Below, one piece after another: positions 44,401 to 52,368 of a stretch of 64,000 nucleotides of DNA (position 1 is the stretch's first letter; every line of letters begins with the position of its first letter). Below the pieces are notes generated by a model. The model was not told where the DNA came from. It saw only the letters and a list, made by a program, of their open reading frames with translations, and searched no databases. The stretch is taken from the NCBI GenBank assembly GCA_963575675.1, contig CAUYUA010000272.1, forward strand, positions 1 to 64,000, given 5' to 3'. The translations under genes and the position numbers were made by a program. This DNA comes from CAUYUA01 sp963575675 (GTDB lineage: Bacteria > Pseudomonadota > Alphaproteobacteria > Azospirillales > Azospirillaceae).

Positions 44401-45155
44401 TTCGACTGCATGAACATCAAGCGGGTTTCGCCGAGGTCGTGGGCGACTTGATCGACGTAGCGGCGCAGAATCGGCGAGAGATAGGCGTCGGCGGCGGTGG
44501 CGTCGCCTCGTCCGACGATTCGCATCAAAGGGCTGACTTGATTACTGGTCGAAACCTGCGTGAATCCCACGCTGCGGGCGACTGCGGCGACTTGGCGTTC
44601 GTGCGTCGGATGGCGGTAGCCGTGCATGAAGACAATGGCGCAGGCGCGATATCCGTCGTCGAAGGCGCTTTGGAGGTCGGCGCGGGCGGCGTGGAGGTCG
44701 GGGCGTTGCTTGACGGTTCCGTTGGCGGTGATTCGCTCATCGATTTCGATGACGCGATCATAAAGGAGATCGGGCAGGACAATGGCGCGAGCGAAGATAT
44801 CGGGTCTGGCTTGGTGCCCGATGCGGAGCAGGTCGGCGAATCCGCGTGTGATGACGAGAAGCGTCCTTTCGCCTTTTCGCTCCAGCAGAGCGTTGGTGGC
44901 GACGGTTGTGCCCATGCGGACGGCGGTGATTCGATCGGCGGGAATGGGCTGATCGGGCGCGAGCCCCATCAGCTCGCGAATGCCTTGAACGGCGGCGTCG
45001 CGGTATCGATCGGGGTTTTCCGACAAGAGTTTGCGCGTTTCGAGCGCGCCGTCGGGGCGTCGACCGACGACGTCGGTAAAGGTGCCGCCTCGGTCGATCC
45101 AGAACTCCCAGCGGTCGGAGGAGGATTTGACTGTCGTCGCTGCCGGGGGGGTCAT
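41490..45155 (-). CDS. 5-oxoprolinase / hydantoinase A-B fusion
   Basis: A 1221-residue enzyme joining HyuA-like and HyuB-like parts. It most likely hydrolyses 5-oxo-L-proline with ATP, though N-methylhydantoinase or acetophenone carboxylase activity is possible. N-terminal Hydant_A_N starts WIDRGGTFTDVVGRRPDG near residue 18. The HyuA nucleotide-binding block GFDMGGTSTDVSHYAG lies near 295. HyuB begins near 705 with LEIFNNLFMSIAEQMG and ERLDFSCALFD and ends with GLEGGENGALGKAWI. The length fits fused oxoprolinases of bacteria and eukaryotes. It stands alone. Confidence 0.92.
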   Translation of the reverse strand: MTPPAATTVKSSSDRWEFWIDRGGTFTDVVGRRPDGALETRKLLSENPDRYRDAAVQGIRELMGLAPDQPIPADRITAVRMGTTVATNALLERKGERTLLVITRGFADLLRIGHQARPDIFARAIVLPDLLYDRVIEIDERITANGTVKQRPDLHAARADLQSAFDDGYRACAIVFMHGYRHPTHERQVAAVARSVGFTQVSTSNQVSPLMRIVGRGDATAADAYLSPILRRYVDQVAHDLGETRLMFMQSNGGLTDAALFQGKDAILSGPAGGVVGAVRTAALAGFDHVIGFDMGGTSTDVSHYAGTFERVFETQVSGVRLRGPMLHVHTVAAGGGSICRFDGARFRVGPESAGANPGPACYRRGGPLTVTDCNVMLGKLQPEFFPHVFGPNGDQPLDAEAVQRKFIEMAAAIAAATGAKRSPVDIAEGFLRIAVDNMANAIKKISVQRGHDVSNYVLNCFGGAGGQHACLVADALGVNRVLLHPLAGVLSAYGIGLADTVALRERAIEAPLDDALTETLTPVFGELEFECRAELSRQNILPDQISIFPLAHVKYKGTDNTLTIHWSDVTSVVDAFANAHRKRYGFITPDRPLIIESVTVEAIGRTAPLAVDSRDNTPPSSILPRRLATLSAHMAGAMRSTPFYDRDRLLPGNRVFGPAVICERTGTTIIEPGWMAEITPHNCLLLIRIEPRPDKIAIGTAVDPVMLEIFNNLFMSIAEQMGFTLANTAHSVNIKERLDFSCALFDCNGDLIANAPHMPVHLGSMGESVRAVLNHTHNAPDDAIVPGSVFMLNNPYNGGTHLPDITVVTPIFDVENKNLLFFVASRGHHADIGGVTPGSMPPHSRIIEEEGILIDHFLLVENGEFREQPLIDLLSSGPYPTRNLSQNIADLKAQLAANAKGAQELHKMVEHFGLDTVRAYMRHVQDNAEEQVRRAIDKLRDGRFVVELDNGASICVEIRIDRIKRRATVDFSGSSPQLDNNFNAPSAVCRAAVLYVFRTLVDDDIPMNEGCLRPIDIIIPKGSMLNPQPPAAVVAGNVETSQCLTDALYGALGVMAAAQGTMNNLTFGTKDYQYYETICGGAGAGPDFDGASAVHTHMTNSRLTDPEVIEWRFPVQVESFVIRRGSGGRGAHKGGDGVIRKLRFLEAMTVAFLANRHHTPPFGLEGGENGALGKAWIERADGTRIVLDSTARADVETGDKLIVETPGGGGFGPYKESVDK

Positions 45156-45440
45156 CGGTCGCTCCCAATGCTTTGCTCGCGCCGTAGTTTGACCATTCGA
45201 GAGTGCGCGTCAAGTGCGGCGGTTTCTGAAACGCGACAAACCTGAAAATTCGCGACTTCTCTTTGTTTTGGAAGAATTTTTGAGTAATTCTCCGTGAAAG
45301 GAGAAGCTTCCGTTGCGGGAGGAAAGCGTGGATTGTCCATCGTCCGGCGACGGCTTTGCATAAACCATGAGGGGGCCGATTTCGCTCTCGCAAATTTTAA
45401 AGAGAGCGCCTGCCTTCCCTGCGTTCAAGGAGACATCTTG

Positions 45441-46502
45441 ATGATTAAAGCCCTTTCCATCAAGAACTTGACGGCTTTTGCGCCGGCAGAGTTCGACTTG
45501 AATGCACAGATTGTCGTTCTCGTCGGCGAAAACGGCGTCGGAAAAACCCATATAATGAAATTGCTGTATTCCGTTCTTGCCGTCGGGATTGAAGAGCGTA
45601 AAAAGCAACACAACGCGGTTCCGACAAAATCGGTCTTGCAAAACAAGATCGCCGAAAAACTTGTTAATGTTTTTCGCGCCGAGACGCTGGGGCGTCTGGC
45701 GCGTCGCCGTCAGGGGCGTCGCCGTCAGGGGCGTGAGCGGTGCGATATCGGGATTTCGTTTGCGGATTCACAATTCGATATTGATTTCGGCTTTGCGACC
45801 AACAGCAAAACAGAGGTGTCCATCGGTAAATTGCCGAGCGCGTATGTCGAAGGAGCCGCGATATTCCTTCCGACTCGCGAGCTTCTCAGCATATTTCCGA
45901 ATTTTATAGCCGTATATGACGGGCATTATCTGGAATTTGAAGAAACATGGCGAGACGCATGTGTTCTTCTTGGAGCGCCATTACAAAAAGGGCCGAGAGA
46001 AGAGCGCATACGAGAGTTGTTGGCTCCTTTGGAGCAAGCGATGGGGGGAGCAATAGAACTTGATAAAAATGGCCGTTTCTATCTCAGAACTTCGAATGGT
46101 CGTATGGAAATTCCTCTTGTGGCGGAGGGATTGCGTAAACTTGGAATGATTGCGCGTCTTATTACGACGGGGGCGCTTGTTGAAAACGGGTTTCTCTTTT
46201 GGGACGAGCCGGAAGCCAATCTTAATCCCCGTCTTATCAAAGAGATAATAAGAACCATTCTTAATATCTGCTCTCAAGGCGTGCAAGTCTTCGTTGCGAC
46301 TCATAGTTTGTTTTTGTTAAGAGAGTTCGAAATATTATTGTCGGGCGATTATAAAAACATAACGCATCGCTTCCTCGGGCTTCATCATGGCGACGACGGC
46401 GTCGTCGTTTCTCAGGGAAGCTCTCCGGATGAAATAGGAGACATTACATCTTTGAACGAGCATCTTGATCAATCGGATCGCTTTTTGGAGCTTGAGTTAT
46501 GA
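45441..46502 (+). CDS. AAA/ABC-type ATPase, possible defence protein
   Basis: A 353-residue SMC-like ATPase. Walker A is LVGENGVGKTH at residues 28-37, a signature-like region is GLRKLGMIARLI, Walker B is FLFWDEPEANLNPRL near 255, and VFVATHSLFLL follows. A 15-mer (GCGTCGCCGTCAGGG) is duplicated in tandem at 45701-45730, giving RRRQGRRRQGR in an expected loop. AAGGAG lies 8 bp before the ATG. The stop overlaps the next frame by ATGA. This pair resembles ATPase-plus-nuclease defence cassettes, but I do not recognise a named system. Confidence 0.78.
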   Translation: MIKALSIKNLTAFAPAEFDLNAQIVVLVGENGVGKTHIMKLLYSVLAVGIEERKKQHNAVPTKSVLQNKIAEKLVNVFRAETLGRLARRRQGRRRQGRERCDIGISFADSQFDIDFGFATNSKTEVSIGKLPSAYVEGAAIFLPTRELLSIFPNFIAVYDGHYLEFEETWRDACVLLGAPLQKGPREERIRELLAPLEQAMGGAIELDKNGRFYLRTSNGRMEIPLVAEGLRKLGMIARLITTGALVENGFLFWDEPEANLNPRLIKEIIRTILNICSQGVQVFVATHSLFLLREFEILLSGDYKNITHRFLGLHHGDDGVVVSQGSSPDEIGDITSLNEHLDQSDRFLELEL

Positions 46503-47050
46503 CCCGAACTTTGTCGGTTGACGGTTTCGTCTTTGAGTTTGAGGACGGTTTCGTCTTTGAATTTGAGAACGGGTGGAAAGTAGGGAAATACGATGATTGA
46601 TTTTTCTATAGAAATCACTTTTCGAAAATAAAGAATGGAATTAAGGCCGTAGACGTCGTCGCCGTTTCTGACGAAGGCGCAACCTATCTGATCGAAGTCA
46701 AGGATTACCGGGTCTATCAAAGAACAAAACTCGTCGAACTGAGCGATGAAATTTGTGAAAAAGTGATCCATACGCTCGCCGGACTTCTTCCGGCAAAAAT
46801 CCATGCAAGTCATGCGGACGAAAAAGATTTGGCGGCTGCGGCGCTCAAGTCCGCCAAGCTGCGCGTCTTTTTGCATCTTGAACAACCCTTAAAACATTCA
46901 ACACTTTTCCCGCGCGCAATTGATCCGGCGGATGTCCAGCAAAAGTTGAGACAGGCTCTGAAACCCATCGACGCTCATCCCAAAGTTGTCGAGACGTCTC
47001 GCACGGGATCGTCTCCGTGGAAGGTTTACGCCGATACTGCGCAAATTTGA
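46499..47050 (+). pseudogene. Nuclease-like partner gene with an in-frame UGA
   Basis: Translation from the ATG overlapping the ATPase stop runs 33 codons, reaches TGA at 46598-46600, and then continues open in the same frame to 47050. The reading across (KYDD, stop, FFYRNHFSKIKNGIKAVD) looks like one protein, so a TGG to TGA change is likely. Downstream, KAVDVVAVSDEG..YLIEVKDYR fits a D-x-n-ExK active site of PD-(D/E)XK nucleases. A 24-mer is duplicated in tandem at 46520-46567. Full length would be about 183 residues. It could also be a sequencing error. Confidence 0.65.
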
Positions 47051-47312
47051 CGCGGTCGCATTTGTTCGTTGCCGCATGATTTGCAACTCAATTGCGACGA
47101 CTCCGCGTCGCGTCTTGCGGCGGCGCGATAGACCCGTCGCCGAATCGCGGTCGCCGCTTTTGTTTTGTTTCATATTTTTCTGCTCTGATTTGGGAAAATT
47201 TCAAATTCAGACTTCCCTCTTCATTTGCGCGCGGAGGAGTGATATACCTCGGCGTGGCCTAGCGCCGCTGACTCCTTCCTTTGCCCATCCGCACCCGGAG
47301 TTTCATAATCCT

Positions 47313-48533
47313 ATGAAGAAAATTAAGGTAGCCAATCCGGTCGTCGAACTTGACGGCGACGAGATGACCCGCATTATGTGGCAGTTCATCAAGGAAAAGC
47401 TGATCCTGCCTTATCTCGACATTGATTTGAAATATTATGACCTGGGAATGGAGTACCGGGATCAGACCAACGACCAGGTCACTATCGATAGCGCCAACGC
47501 CATTAAAAAATACGGCGTAGGCATCAAGTGCGCGACCATCACTCCGGATGAGGCGCGGGTTAAAGAATTCAATCTCAAGAAAATGTGGAAGTCGCCCAAC
47601 GGCACGATCCGCAATATTCTTGGCGGCACCGTCTTCCGCGAGCCGATTATCTGCAAGAATGTTCCTCGTTTGGTGCCGCACTGGGCGAAGCCGATCATCA
47701 TTGGTCGTCACGCTTTCGGCGATCAATACCGCGCCACCGATTTCAAAGTGCCCGGTCGCGGAAAGATGACCATCAAATGGACTCCGGAAGACGGCGGCGC
47801 TTCCATCGAGCACGAAGTCTTCGATTTCCCTGGTTCGGGCGTGGCCATGGCCATGTACAACCTCGACGAGTCGATCGTTGGTTTCGCTCACGCCTGCTGC
47901 GTTTACGCTTTGGAGCGTGGTTATCCGCTCTATTTGTCCACCAAGAACACCATCCTGAAGGCCTATGACGGTCGCTTCAAGGATCTGTTCCAGGAAGTCT
48001 TCGACACCCACTATAAAGAGCAGTTCGAAAAAGCTGGGCTGTTCTATGAGCATCGCCTGATCGATGACATGGTTGCGCAAGCGCTGCGCATCGATGGCGG
48101 CGTGGTTTGGGCGTGCAAAAACTACGATGGCGATGTGCAGTCCGACATCGTGGCGCAGGGCTTCGGTTCGTTGGGCTTGATGACCTCTGTGCTGATTACG
48201 CCGGATGGCAAGACCGTCGAGACTGAAGCGGCTCACGGAACCGTCACTCGCCACTATCGTGATCACCAGGCCGGGCGTGAGACCTCCACCAATCCGATCG
48301 CTTCGATCTTTGCTTGGACGCAGGGCTTGATGCATCGTGGTCGGTTCGATGATACGCCGGATGTCGTCAAATTCGCCGAGACGCTTGAGAAAGTCTGCAT
48401 CCAGACTGTTGAAAGCGGTTTTATGACCAAGGATTTGTCGTTGTTGATCGCCCCGGGCGCTCCGTATCTCAATACACGTGGTTTCTTGGAGAAACTCGAC
48501 GAAAACTTGAGAGTTGCTATGGGTTACGTCTAA
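47313..48533 (+). CDS. icd: NADP-dependent isocitrate dehydrogenase
   Basis: A TCA-cycle enzyme oxidising isocitrate to 2-oxoglutarate and CO2 with NADP. The 406-residue protein is of the homodimeric, eukaryote-like type common in alphaproteobacteria: NPVVELDGDEMTRIMW at the start, KCATITPDEARVKEF, KSPNGTIRNILGGTVFREPI with the substrate Ser/Asn/Arg, and EAAHGTVTRHYRDHQ. The start is the ATG giving MKKIKVANP; longer readings run through non-coding leader. CGGAG lies 13 bp ahead, a long spacing. A strong terminator follows the stop. Confidence 0.96.
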   Translation: MKKIKVANPVVELDGDEMTRIMWQFIKEKLILPYLDIDLKYYDLGMEYRDQTNDQVTIDSANAIKKYGVGIKCATITPDEARVKEFNLKKMWKSPNGTIRNILGGTVFREPIICKNVPRLVPHWAKPIIIGRHAFGDQYRATDFKVPGRGKMTIKWTPEDGGASIEHEVFDFPGSGVAMAMYNLDESIVGFAHACCVYALERGYPLYLSTKNTILKAYDGRFKDLFQEVFDTHYKEQFEKAGLFYEHRLIDDMVAQALRIDGGVVWACKNYDGDVQSDIVAQGFGSLGLMTSVLITPDGKTVETEAAHGTVTRHYRDHQAGRETSTNPIASIFAWTQGLMHRGRFDDTPDVVKFAETLEKVCIQTVESGFMTKDLSLLIAPGAPYLNTRGFLEKLDENLRVAMGYV

Positions 48534-48542
48534 GAGGGAAGC

Positions 48543-48569
48543 GGGGGCCTTTAGGCCCCCGTAGTTTTT
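48543..48569 (+). terminator. Rho-independent terminator of icd
   Basis: The stem GGGGGCC, loop TTTA and GGCCCCC are followed by GTAGTTTTTA. It begins 9 bp after the icd stop. It is unrelated to the FB family. Confidence 0.88.
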
Positions 48570-48663
48570 ATGTTATGAGGTCTTTGTGTTGTGAGGGATG
48601 ATTTGATTTAGAGCGTTGGTTCTCTGGGGATTTTTTTGGAGATTGCTGAATAGCGGAATAAAT

Positions 48664-48710
48664 GAATTGAAAGGATTCAGGGACTGCGTTCCTGGATCCT
48701 TTTGCTTTTT
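48664..48710. repeat. FB repeat 14, minimal form
   Basis: TTGAAAGGATTCAGGGACTG, CGTTCC, then TGGATCCTTTTGC form a simple hairpin with A-rich and T-rich sides. It lies next to the 3' end of the leftward protease-like gene, converging with icd, and can terminate that gene. Confidence 0.65.
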
Positions 48711-48726
48711 GTTTTCTTCTTCCTTT

Positions 48727-49425
48727 TTAATGAAGTCGTGGTGAAAGGACATGAGACGCGCTTGCCATTACGCGCTCTATCGGCAACGCGAACCCAATTC
48801 CAATCGATCGGCCTTCCGGAGCCAAAACCGCCAGACTCAATCCGATCATTTGTCCCGCGCAATCCAATAACGGTCCCCCTCCCGCGCCGAACGACGGTAA
48901 AGCGTCCGTTTGAATCATTTCTGTCCACAATTTTCCATAAGGTCCGGGAAGCGCGCGTTTTACTGCGCCGATAACTCCGATCACCACATCTGCGGGTTCT
49001 CCTTCGCGCGTGCGCGGATATCCCAAACCAACCACCGATTGTCCCGGTCGCGCGGTTTCCGCTTGTCCTGGCGTGATTGGTCGGCCTAAAACCGATTCGG
49101 CGCGTAACACGGCGATTCCTTGTCCGGTGTCGACTCCGACAATGCGCGCCGATTCAGATCGTCCATTGGCCTGAACCACAGAAATTCTATTCGAGTTTGT
49201 GATTACATGCGCGGCGGTGATGATATGGCCGGAGTAATCCCAGATGACGCCTGCGCCGAAAGAACGAACGCCCTCTGCGGAGATGCTTTCCACTCCGATC
49301 ACGGCTTCGCGCCCTTGAGCGGCGACCCGTTCCGGGGAGGCGCATGTGGGCGCTGCTTGAGTCGCAGAAGCGGCGGCGCCAAAGTAAAGAATCGTTGCGA
49401 CGAAAATTCCAATTGCTTTGGCCAT
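48727..49425 (-). CDS. Trypsin-fold secreted protein, catalytic serine lost
   Basis: A 232-residue HtrA-like chymotrypsin fold with an N-terminal signal peptide (about 1-25). The histidine (HIITAAHVIT near 70) and aspartate (VDTGQGIAVL near 98) are in place. The serine motif, normally GNSGGPL, reads GAGGGPLLD near 186: the DNA is GGC GCG GGA GGG GGA CCG, so Ser has become Gly. There is no PDZ domain. It should be exported but not cleave peptides by the usual mechanism. A binding or regulatory pseudoprotease is possible. No neighbour explains it. Confidence 0.8.
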   Translation of the reverse strand: MAKAIGIFVATILYFGAAASATQAAPTCASPERVAAQGREAVIGVESISAEGVRSFGAGVIWDYSGHIITAAHVITNSNRISVVQANGRSESARIVGVDTGQGIAVLRAESVLGRPITPGQAETARPGQSVVGLGYPRTREGEPADVVIGVIGAVKRALPGPYGKLWTEMIQTDALPSFGAGGGPLLDCAGQMIGLSLAVLAPEGRSIGIGFALPIERVMASASHVLSPRLH

Positions 49426-49512
49426 GACCGCCTCTTTTGTTGGCCTTGTTCAGCAATAAGCAATATCGGCGCCGTCTGTGCGTCGTTGTGATGGTTCGTT
49501 GACGTGTTTTCC

Positions 49513-49808
49513 GAATAAAAATTAGATGGGTCCAGGGACTATGTCCCCAGTCGCTCGGGCCAAGGACGAAAGCCCCCTTATTTGTGAGCGATCCCCCTCT
49601 GGAATCGTTTATTCGCTGGAATCATTCACCTTTACAACTGTTTATTCTCGCAGTTATGCGATTCTACCGACGGTTGACGGTCTATGACGTGTTTACACAA
49701 GTGAAGCGTTAACCGATTCCAGAGGGGGATCGCTCACAAATAAGAGGGCTTTCGTCCTTGGCCCGAGCGACAGGGAACATAGTCCCTGGCTCCATCTAAT
49801 TTTTATTC
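49513..49808. repeat. FB repeat 15, long form, best-preserved arms
   Basis: Arms of nearly 100 bp are almost perfect: AAATTAGATGGGTCCAGGGA to TGAGCGATCCCCCTCTGGAA, mirrored by TTCCAGAGGGGGATCGCTCA to GGCTCCATCTAATTT. The core of about 105 bp (CGACGGTTGACGGTCTATGA and flanks) is not shared with other copies. It lies between the divergent protease-like and homospermidine synthase genes. Confidence 0.8.
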
Positions 49809-49934
49809 GGAAAATACGTCATTCTTTTTGCGTGTTGGCGGGAGAAGAGGATATTTTTTGCCGGATTGATTTTTCCTTGCGGTCTGAACTTATTCTGATG
49901 GCGCTGCGGCTCCGGATTCAAAAGAGAACAAGAA

Positions 49935-51347
49935 ATGGTGGCCAGTTTTCGATTGCCCTGTTTTCCTGGTCGACTGATCCTGATTGGATTTGGCGGCGTC
50001 GCTCGGGCGGTTTTGCCTCTGTTGCAACGCAGTTTCAACTTGGCGGCGGAACGCATCACAGTGATTTCGAACGATGAGGAGGAAAAGAACGCAGCGATCG
50101 ACCGAGTCGGCGTTTTCGTGGTCGAAACATTGACGCGGCGAAACTTTGTTCGAGTCCTGGGGCCCTTGGTTTCTGAAGGCGATGTGTTGATTAACCTTTC
50201 GTTCGGTGTGTCGAGCGTGGCTTTAATCGACTTTTGCCATCAACGGAATGTGATTTACCTCGACGTCGAAACCACGCCTTGGACGGGCGGGCACACCGAC
50301 ATGACGCTGTCATCGTCGTTGCGAGCGGGATACGCTCTTCGAGAAGCGGTTCTTTCGCGCAAAGCGCCTTTTCAACGGGGGGCGACGGCGTTGATCGCTC
50401 ACGGGGCGAATTCTGGAATGACCGCGCATTATTTGAAGCGCGCATTGTTGACTTTGGCCGATGATTTGGGCGTGGAGACCGGGGTTCCGTGGAATCGCTC
50501 TGGTTGGGCCGGTCTGATGCAGCGGTTGGGCGTTCGATCAATTCATCTTGGCGGATGCGATAGTCAAACGACATTGCAGCCGCGTCGGCGTTTTGAGTTT
50601 GTGAATAGCTGGTCGCCGGTGGGGTTGGCGAACATGGCGGCGCAACCGGCGGAATTGGGATGGGGAACCCATGAGCGCGATTGGTCTGTTGATGTGCGCC
50701 GTCATCATTTTGGGTGTGGCAGCGCAGTGTGTTTGGAGCGTCCGGGAGGATCGAGTCGGATTCGAACGTGGTCTCCGGAGGCCGGAGCGACTCAAGGATT
50801 GCTTTTAAGCTGTCATGGCGTGTCGGCGACGGCGGACTATTTCACGTTGCGAGACAGTCATTTACGCTATAGACCGACATGTTGTTATGCTTTTCAGCCA
50901 TGCGACGACGCTTGGTTGTCTTTGCGGGACTATATGAATGAAGAATGGGCTCCGCCCGAGAAGCGGCGTGTTTTGGGGGAGGATGTGCAGGATGGCGTGA
51001 GCGAGTGTGGTGTTTTGTTGTTGGGCCACGCGCGCGGCGCATACTGGTATGGAGCTCGCCTTTCGATTGCCGAAGCGCGGCGTTGGGCGCCGGAGGCAAA
51101 TGCAGCGACGGCTCAAACGGCGGCGGGAGTGTTGGCGGGGGTTGCGTGGTCTCTGAGTAATCCGCAGTCTGGAATTGTTGAGCCGGAGGAGCTTGAGTTT
51201 CAGTATCCGTTGGATGTTGCGTCGCCTTATATGGGGGAGGTTGTCGGACAATATAGCGATTGGACGCCGTTGAAGGGGCGCGGCTTGTTGTTTGAAGAGG
51301 CGTTGGACGTCGAGAATCCGTGGAAATTTCAGAATTTTCGTGTTTGA
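49935..51347 (+). CDS. hss: Homospermidine synthase
   Basis: An NAD-dependent enzyme making sym-homospermidine from two putrescines (or putrescine plus spermidine), a polyamine typical of many alphaproteobacteria. The 470-residue protein has the Rossmann start RLILIGFGGVARAVLPLL near residues 13-30, VIYLDVETTPWTGG near 115, LIAHGANSGMTAHYLKRAL near 155 and TATAxAGV-like ANAATAQTAAGVLAGVAW near 405. The ATG at 49935 has only AGAACAAGAA ahead of it. Its upstream gap is filled by FB repeat 15. Confidence 0.92.
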   Translation: MVASFRLPCFPGRLILIGFGGVARAVLPLLQRSFNLAAERITVISNDEEEKNAAIDRVGVFVVETLTRRNFVRVLGPLVSEGDVLINLSFGVSSVALIDFCHQRNVIYLDVETTPWTGGHTDMTLSSSLRAGYALREAVLSRKAPFQRGATALIAHGANSGMTAHYLKRALLTLADDLGVETGVPWNRSGWAGLMQRLGVRSIHLGGCDSQTTLQPRRRFEFVNSWSPVGLANMAAQPAELGWGTHERDWSVDVRRHHFGCGSAVCLERPGGSSRIRTWSPEAGATQGLLLSCHGVSATADYFTLRDSHLRYRPTCCYAFQPCDDAWLSLRDYMNEEWAPPEKRRVLGEDVQDGVSECGVLLLGHARGAYWYGARLSIAEARRWAPEANAATAQTAAGVLAGVAWSLSNPQSGIVEPEELEFQYPLDVASPYMGEVVGQYSDWTPLKGRGLLFEEALDVENPWKFQNFRV

Positions 51348-51396
51348 TTCTTCGAAATGATCTCAACGCCGCACTAAAACAGTCGTCGCTCTATTG

Positions 51397-51460
51397 ATTG
51401 TCACAGTCTCCAAGTCATGTATTTTCAAATGCTTTCCGGCCTTCGGCGAGGTCGGGGCCT
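51397..51460. repeat. Decayed TA-MITE core after hss
   Basis: TCTCCAAGTCATGTATTTTC, AAATGCTTTCCGGCCTTCGG and CGAGGTCGGGGCC match the TA-MITE core in order with many changes. No terminal repeats are visible. It lies between convergent hss and the Hpt gene. Confidence 0.45.
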
Positions 51461-51517
51461 GTGCTCTGACCTTTTTGCTCTTCAAGCGCATGAAGTATAT
51501 CAAGCAAGATGAAAGAT

Positions 51518-51877
51518 TCAGGAGATCGTGGTTTTCGTGGATGGTTGTAAAAGACTCACTAAAGCGTCGATTTTCTGAATATTGTCGGATGCGGGGCGGT
51601 GTTTTGGGTTGGGGCGCTGGTTCCAAAGAAGCATTTGTTCTTCCACGGCTCCGGCGGTGATGCTGATGTCCATCATCCCGAACATTCCAGCGGATCCAGA
51701 CAAGATGTGGGCTTTTTGCTTTATTTCTTCCACAAAATCGACATTCCACGCCGAGCTTGCGCACAGGTTGCGCCAGAGCTGAACAATAGCCTCGACACAG
51801 GGCGGCAATTCTGCGCAGTACGCATCTTTAAGGGCCTGGATTTTGTCGAGCTTCGTTTGATTGGAGGTGTCAATCAT
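51518..51877 (-). CDS. Stand-alone Hpt phosphotransfer protein
   Basis: A 119-residue helical protein. The phosphoaccepting His lies in KAHILSGSAGMFGM near residues 56-69, a clear match to the HxLKGxAxxxG motif of Hpt domains. It would pass phosphate between a hybrid kinase and a response regulator. The nearest candidates are the OmpR-type regulator at 52.4 kb and the receiver-kinase hybrid at 57-59 kb, neither proven. It has no other domain. Confidence 0.8.
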   Translation of the reverse strand: MIDTSNQTKLDKIQALKDAYCAELPPCVEAIVQLWRNLCASSAWNVDFVEEIKQKAHILSGSAGMFGMMDISITAGAVEEQMLLWNQRPNPKHRPASDNIQKIDALVSLLQPSTKTTIS

Positions 51878-52368
51878 GGTTGCTTTGCCGAAGACAATCG
51901 TCGCTTCGTCCTATCGGAGAATGCGTTTTGCCGCAATGAGAACATTAGACAATCTTTGAGAATGTCTATACTATCCAATTGATGTTTCTGGTGTGTAAAA
52001 GTTCCTCTCTCTCTTTGTGGCGGATGTGTAACTGCTCAGCCTTGGTTTGGAGATTTCTTCCATTCGAAGCGTCGCGCAATGGGTTGTTTGGGGCGGCGTC
52101 CTTTGTGATGCGTCGTGCGATCGGGCAAAGAGTAAGCGTTTCTTCGTTTTAGAGTCAGTCTGGATATATGATGTTTTCTTGAGAAGTGTTTTAGAATTAT
52201 ATTCAGAGAGAGTTTCTTGCAAAATTCTGGAAGGGTTTCGTGTCTGTGTTCTGTCCGTAAAACGTAGCGCTTTGTTGTCCTAAAACTTGGGGCGCGTGTG
52301 TTTTGTAAGAGCCTCAGTCGGGACGTCGGAGCGTGTTTCCGTCAACCTTAAGTCATCGCGATCCTTAC
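51878..52368. other. Divergent gap between the Hpt and response-regulator genes
   Basis: No gene is supported. The stretch is AT-rich from 51930 to 51990 and should hold the promoters of both neighbours. I see no clear inverted repeat or known operator. Confidence 0.35.

Noticed and set aside
46763..47050. A separate 95-residue gene
   Set aside because: It is in the same frame as the stretch starting at 46499 with one TGA between, so it is better read as the rest of one interrupted gene.
47259..48335. A 358-codon leftward open frame over icd
   Set aside because: It mirrors the codon pattern of icd and has no recognisable motif; it is a high-GC shadow frame.
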